Origin: a virus | Strand: one strand, 5' to 3' | IMG/VR virus record: IMGVR_UViG_3300043640_000020 | Span: 1-48,177 of that record | Length of the DNA stretch: 48,177 nt | Part shown: in pieces, positions 47,102 to 48,177 of the stretch | How positions within the stretch are numbered: the stretch's first letter is position 1 | How the letters are laid out: every line of letters begins with the position of its first letter | Made by a program: the position numbers and the translations under genes | The notes under the pieces: generated by a model | The model's database searches: none | Told to the model about the DNA's origin: nothing | The model's input: the letters and a program-made list of their open reading frames with translations, nothing else

Positions 47102-48177
47102 CTAGATGCGTTTGCGGATCTCGTCCGCGAGCTGTTGCAGCATGATACGCTTGGGTTCGTCGTACTCCGTCTTGTTATAAATCTGCGTAATGCCCTTGCG
47201 CTGGTGCGAGAGGATCATGCCCACGTCGTCGTCCCGGTAGCGGATGTTCGTGCCCGGATGGCACATGCCGCCGATGGTGGTAGCGACGAACTTCCGAAGC
47301 GAGTAGGGGGACTGGCCCGGCTTCAGCCCCAGCTCTTCCGCGTTCTCGCGCATGGCATGGCGCAAGGCGTTCGTTTTCAGGGGCTTCTTGCCGCCGCCGT
47401 AGGGGCTCGCGAAGATGAAGTCCCCGGTTGGCGCCCACGGGCTGTTCTTGGCTTCGGTCGGGACGCCCACGGCGTCCTGGAGCACTTCCTTCGCCAGATC
47501 CGACAGCGGGACGCGGTGCGCCCGAGCCTTCTTCATGCGGATGCCTGGGATCGTCCAGACGCCATCCGGCCCGACTTCGCTCTTGAAGGCCCCGGCCGCT
47601 TCGCCAGGGCGAACGCCCGTCAGCAGCAGGAACCTCGCATACTCGCGCGTCACGGGCTCCAGCCCGATCCGGTCGAGGCCGTGCCAGAACGCCCCAATCT
47701 GGTCGAGCGCCAGCGGGACGGCGCCAAGGTCAATATCGTCTTCCTTCGGCTTGACGTGGAAAGCCGGCATCTTCTCGACGGGGTTGTGCTTGATGCCGAA
47801 CGGCCCGCGGCCCCAGTTGAACATCTTGCTGATCGTCGCCTTGAGCTGGTCGGCTTGCGACGGCGCGCGCTTTGCCACCGGAGCGAGGATTGCCATCACG
47901 TCGGCGTATTCGATGCTCGCCGGCACCCGGTCGCCGATGGCCGGGTTGACGTAGCGCAGCAGGAACATTTCGTCGCGATCGGCGGTGCGCTTCCGCTTGC
48001 GCGACCACTCGGCCATGAACCGCTCGCCCATGTCGCGGATGGTTGCCGGGGCGGCATCACGTGATACCACGGCGAGCCTCGGATCGAGGCCGGCTTTAGC
48101 CGCGTCGTGGACCGCCTTGCCGGCGCGTTCGGCTTCCTGGTATCGGAAGGTTTGCGGGTGCAGCTCGCCGAGGACGT
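47102..48177 (-). CDS. int: Tyrosine integrase, C-terminal part (cut by window edge)
   Basis: Continues from the 1-407 segment; residue numbers are for the joined 425-residue protein. The catalytic domain has Arg257 (LTGVRPGEA), a beta-hairpin Lys (K283/284 in RMKKARAHRVPL), Arg362 (SPYSLRKF), His392 (LSHQ) and the nucleophile Tyr401 (ITQIYNKTEYD). The usual His of the HxxR motif is Tyr359. Residues about 108-190 are the core-binding domain. The enzyme integrates and excises the phage genome. The stop TAG lies at 47102, 62 bases after the next gene's start region. Confidence 0.93.
   Translation of the reverse strand, partial: VLGELHPQTFRYQEAERAGKAVHDAAKAGLDPRLAVVSRDAAPATIRDMGERFMAEWSRKRKRTADRDEMFLLRYVNPAIGDRVPASIEYADVMAILAPVAKRAPSQADQLKATISKMFNWGRGPFGIKHNPVEKMPAFHVKPKEDDIDLGAVPLALDQIGAFWHGLDRIGLEPVTREYARFLLLTGVRPGEAAGAFKSEVGPDGVWTIPGIRMKKARAHRVPLSDLAKEVLQDAVGVPTEAKNSPWAPTGDFIFASPYGGGKKPLKTNALRHAMRENAEELGLKPGQSPYSLRKFVATTIGGMCHPGTNIRYRDDDVGMILSHQRKGITQIYNKTEYDEPKRIMLQQLADEIRKRI
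47973..48177. repeat. Direct terminal repeat, copy 2
   Basis: Matches 1-205 with three transitions (see that entry). Only when the copies are merged does the integrase frame become complete, supporting a circular map of about 47,972 bp. Confidence 0.9.
48053..48068. promoter_or_regulatory. Dispersed palindrome (integrase linker), second appearance of the site at 81
   Basis: GGCATCACGTGATACC, one mismatch, within the terminal repeat. On the circle it is one site together with 81-96. Confidence 0.75.

Noticed and set aside
81-48068. The dispersed palindrome as a host parS decoy
   Set aside because: Only 12 of 16 positions match parS and the mismatches are symmetrical and constant, which points to a different specificity rather than a degraded host site. 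Not excluded, but not favoured.
1-48177. tRNA genes and a diversity-generating retroelement
   Set aside because: No T-arm consensus or cloverleaf was found, and no reverse transcriptase or template repeat exists despite the BPP-1-like head genes.

Overview
The window is an almost complete genome of a temperate, tailed phage with a podovirus-like plan and G+C-rich DNA. The first 205 bases (1-205) recur at the end (47973-48177) with three A/G differences. Joining the ends restores one uninterrupted 425-residue tyrosine integrase, so the molecule behaves as a circle of about 47,972 bp. The head and tail proteins resemble T7/BPP-1-type podoviruses (head-tail connector portal, Bbp16-like cement, tubular tail proteins A and B, large internal virion proteins, gp17-type fibre N-terminus). 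No phage RNA polymerase and no recognisable CI-type repressor is visible. The base composition and protein types fit an alphaproteobacterial host, but that is inference.

Layout. Left arm (1-4.6 kb, leftward): integrase, HNH endonuclease, SNF2-type helicase, a small lipoprotein and a Lys/Ala-rich protein. A primase-helicase (4774-6744) is the only rightward gene there. From 6.7 to 10.9 kb a leftward early block holds small unknown genes, a low-complexity repeat protein, a decayed HNH-like protein and a structured non-coding stretch. Two type II hammerhead ribozymes lie between its cistrons. From 10.99 to 11.6 kb is a gene-free control region dense in inverted repeats. From 11.6 to 36.9 kb is the rightward late operon: small terminase, six accessory virion-type genes (including a beta-helix protein and a tandem-repeat protein), large terminase, portal, scaffold, capsid, cement, tail, internal virion proteins, fibre, then lysis genes with a lysozyme, membrane proteins, a lipoprotein and a lipase. 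From 36.9 to 47.0 kb, leftward again, are nucleotide-pool genes (a dNTP diphosphohydrolase-like protein and two deoxyribosyltransferase-like proteins), a metallophosphoesterase, a resolvase-like nuclease, family A DNA polymerase, a winged-helix protein, a SprT-like protein, a DUF2815-type ssDNA-binding protein and a DUF2800-type RecB-like exonuclease.

Two signals stand out. First, an exact or near-exact 16-18 bp palindrome (core GGTATCACGTGATACC) occurs at 11 places around the circle, between genes and inside genes. Its centre matches the chromosomal partition site parS. Inside genes it is always read in the same frame (Ser-Arg-Asp-Thr/Ala) and falls in apparent linkers. This looks like a genome-wide binding-site system for an unidentified DNA-binding protein. 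Second, two complete type II hammerhead ribozymes sit just upstream of small early genes and could cut the leftward early transcript into single-gene pieces. A second operator-like family (CGATRCACCA) tied to TTGACA promoters and a 22-bp repeat with a TetR-style inverted core add further regulatory layers.
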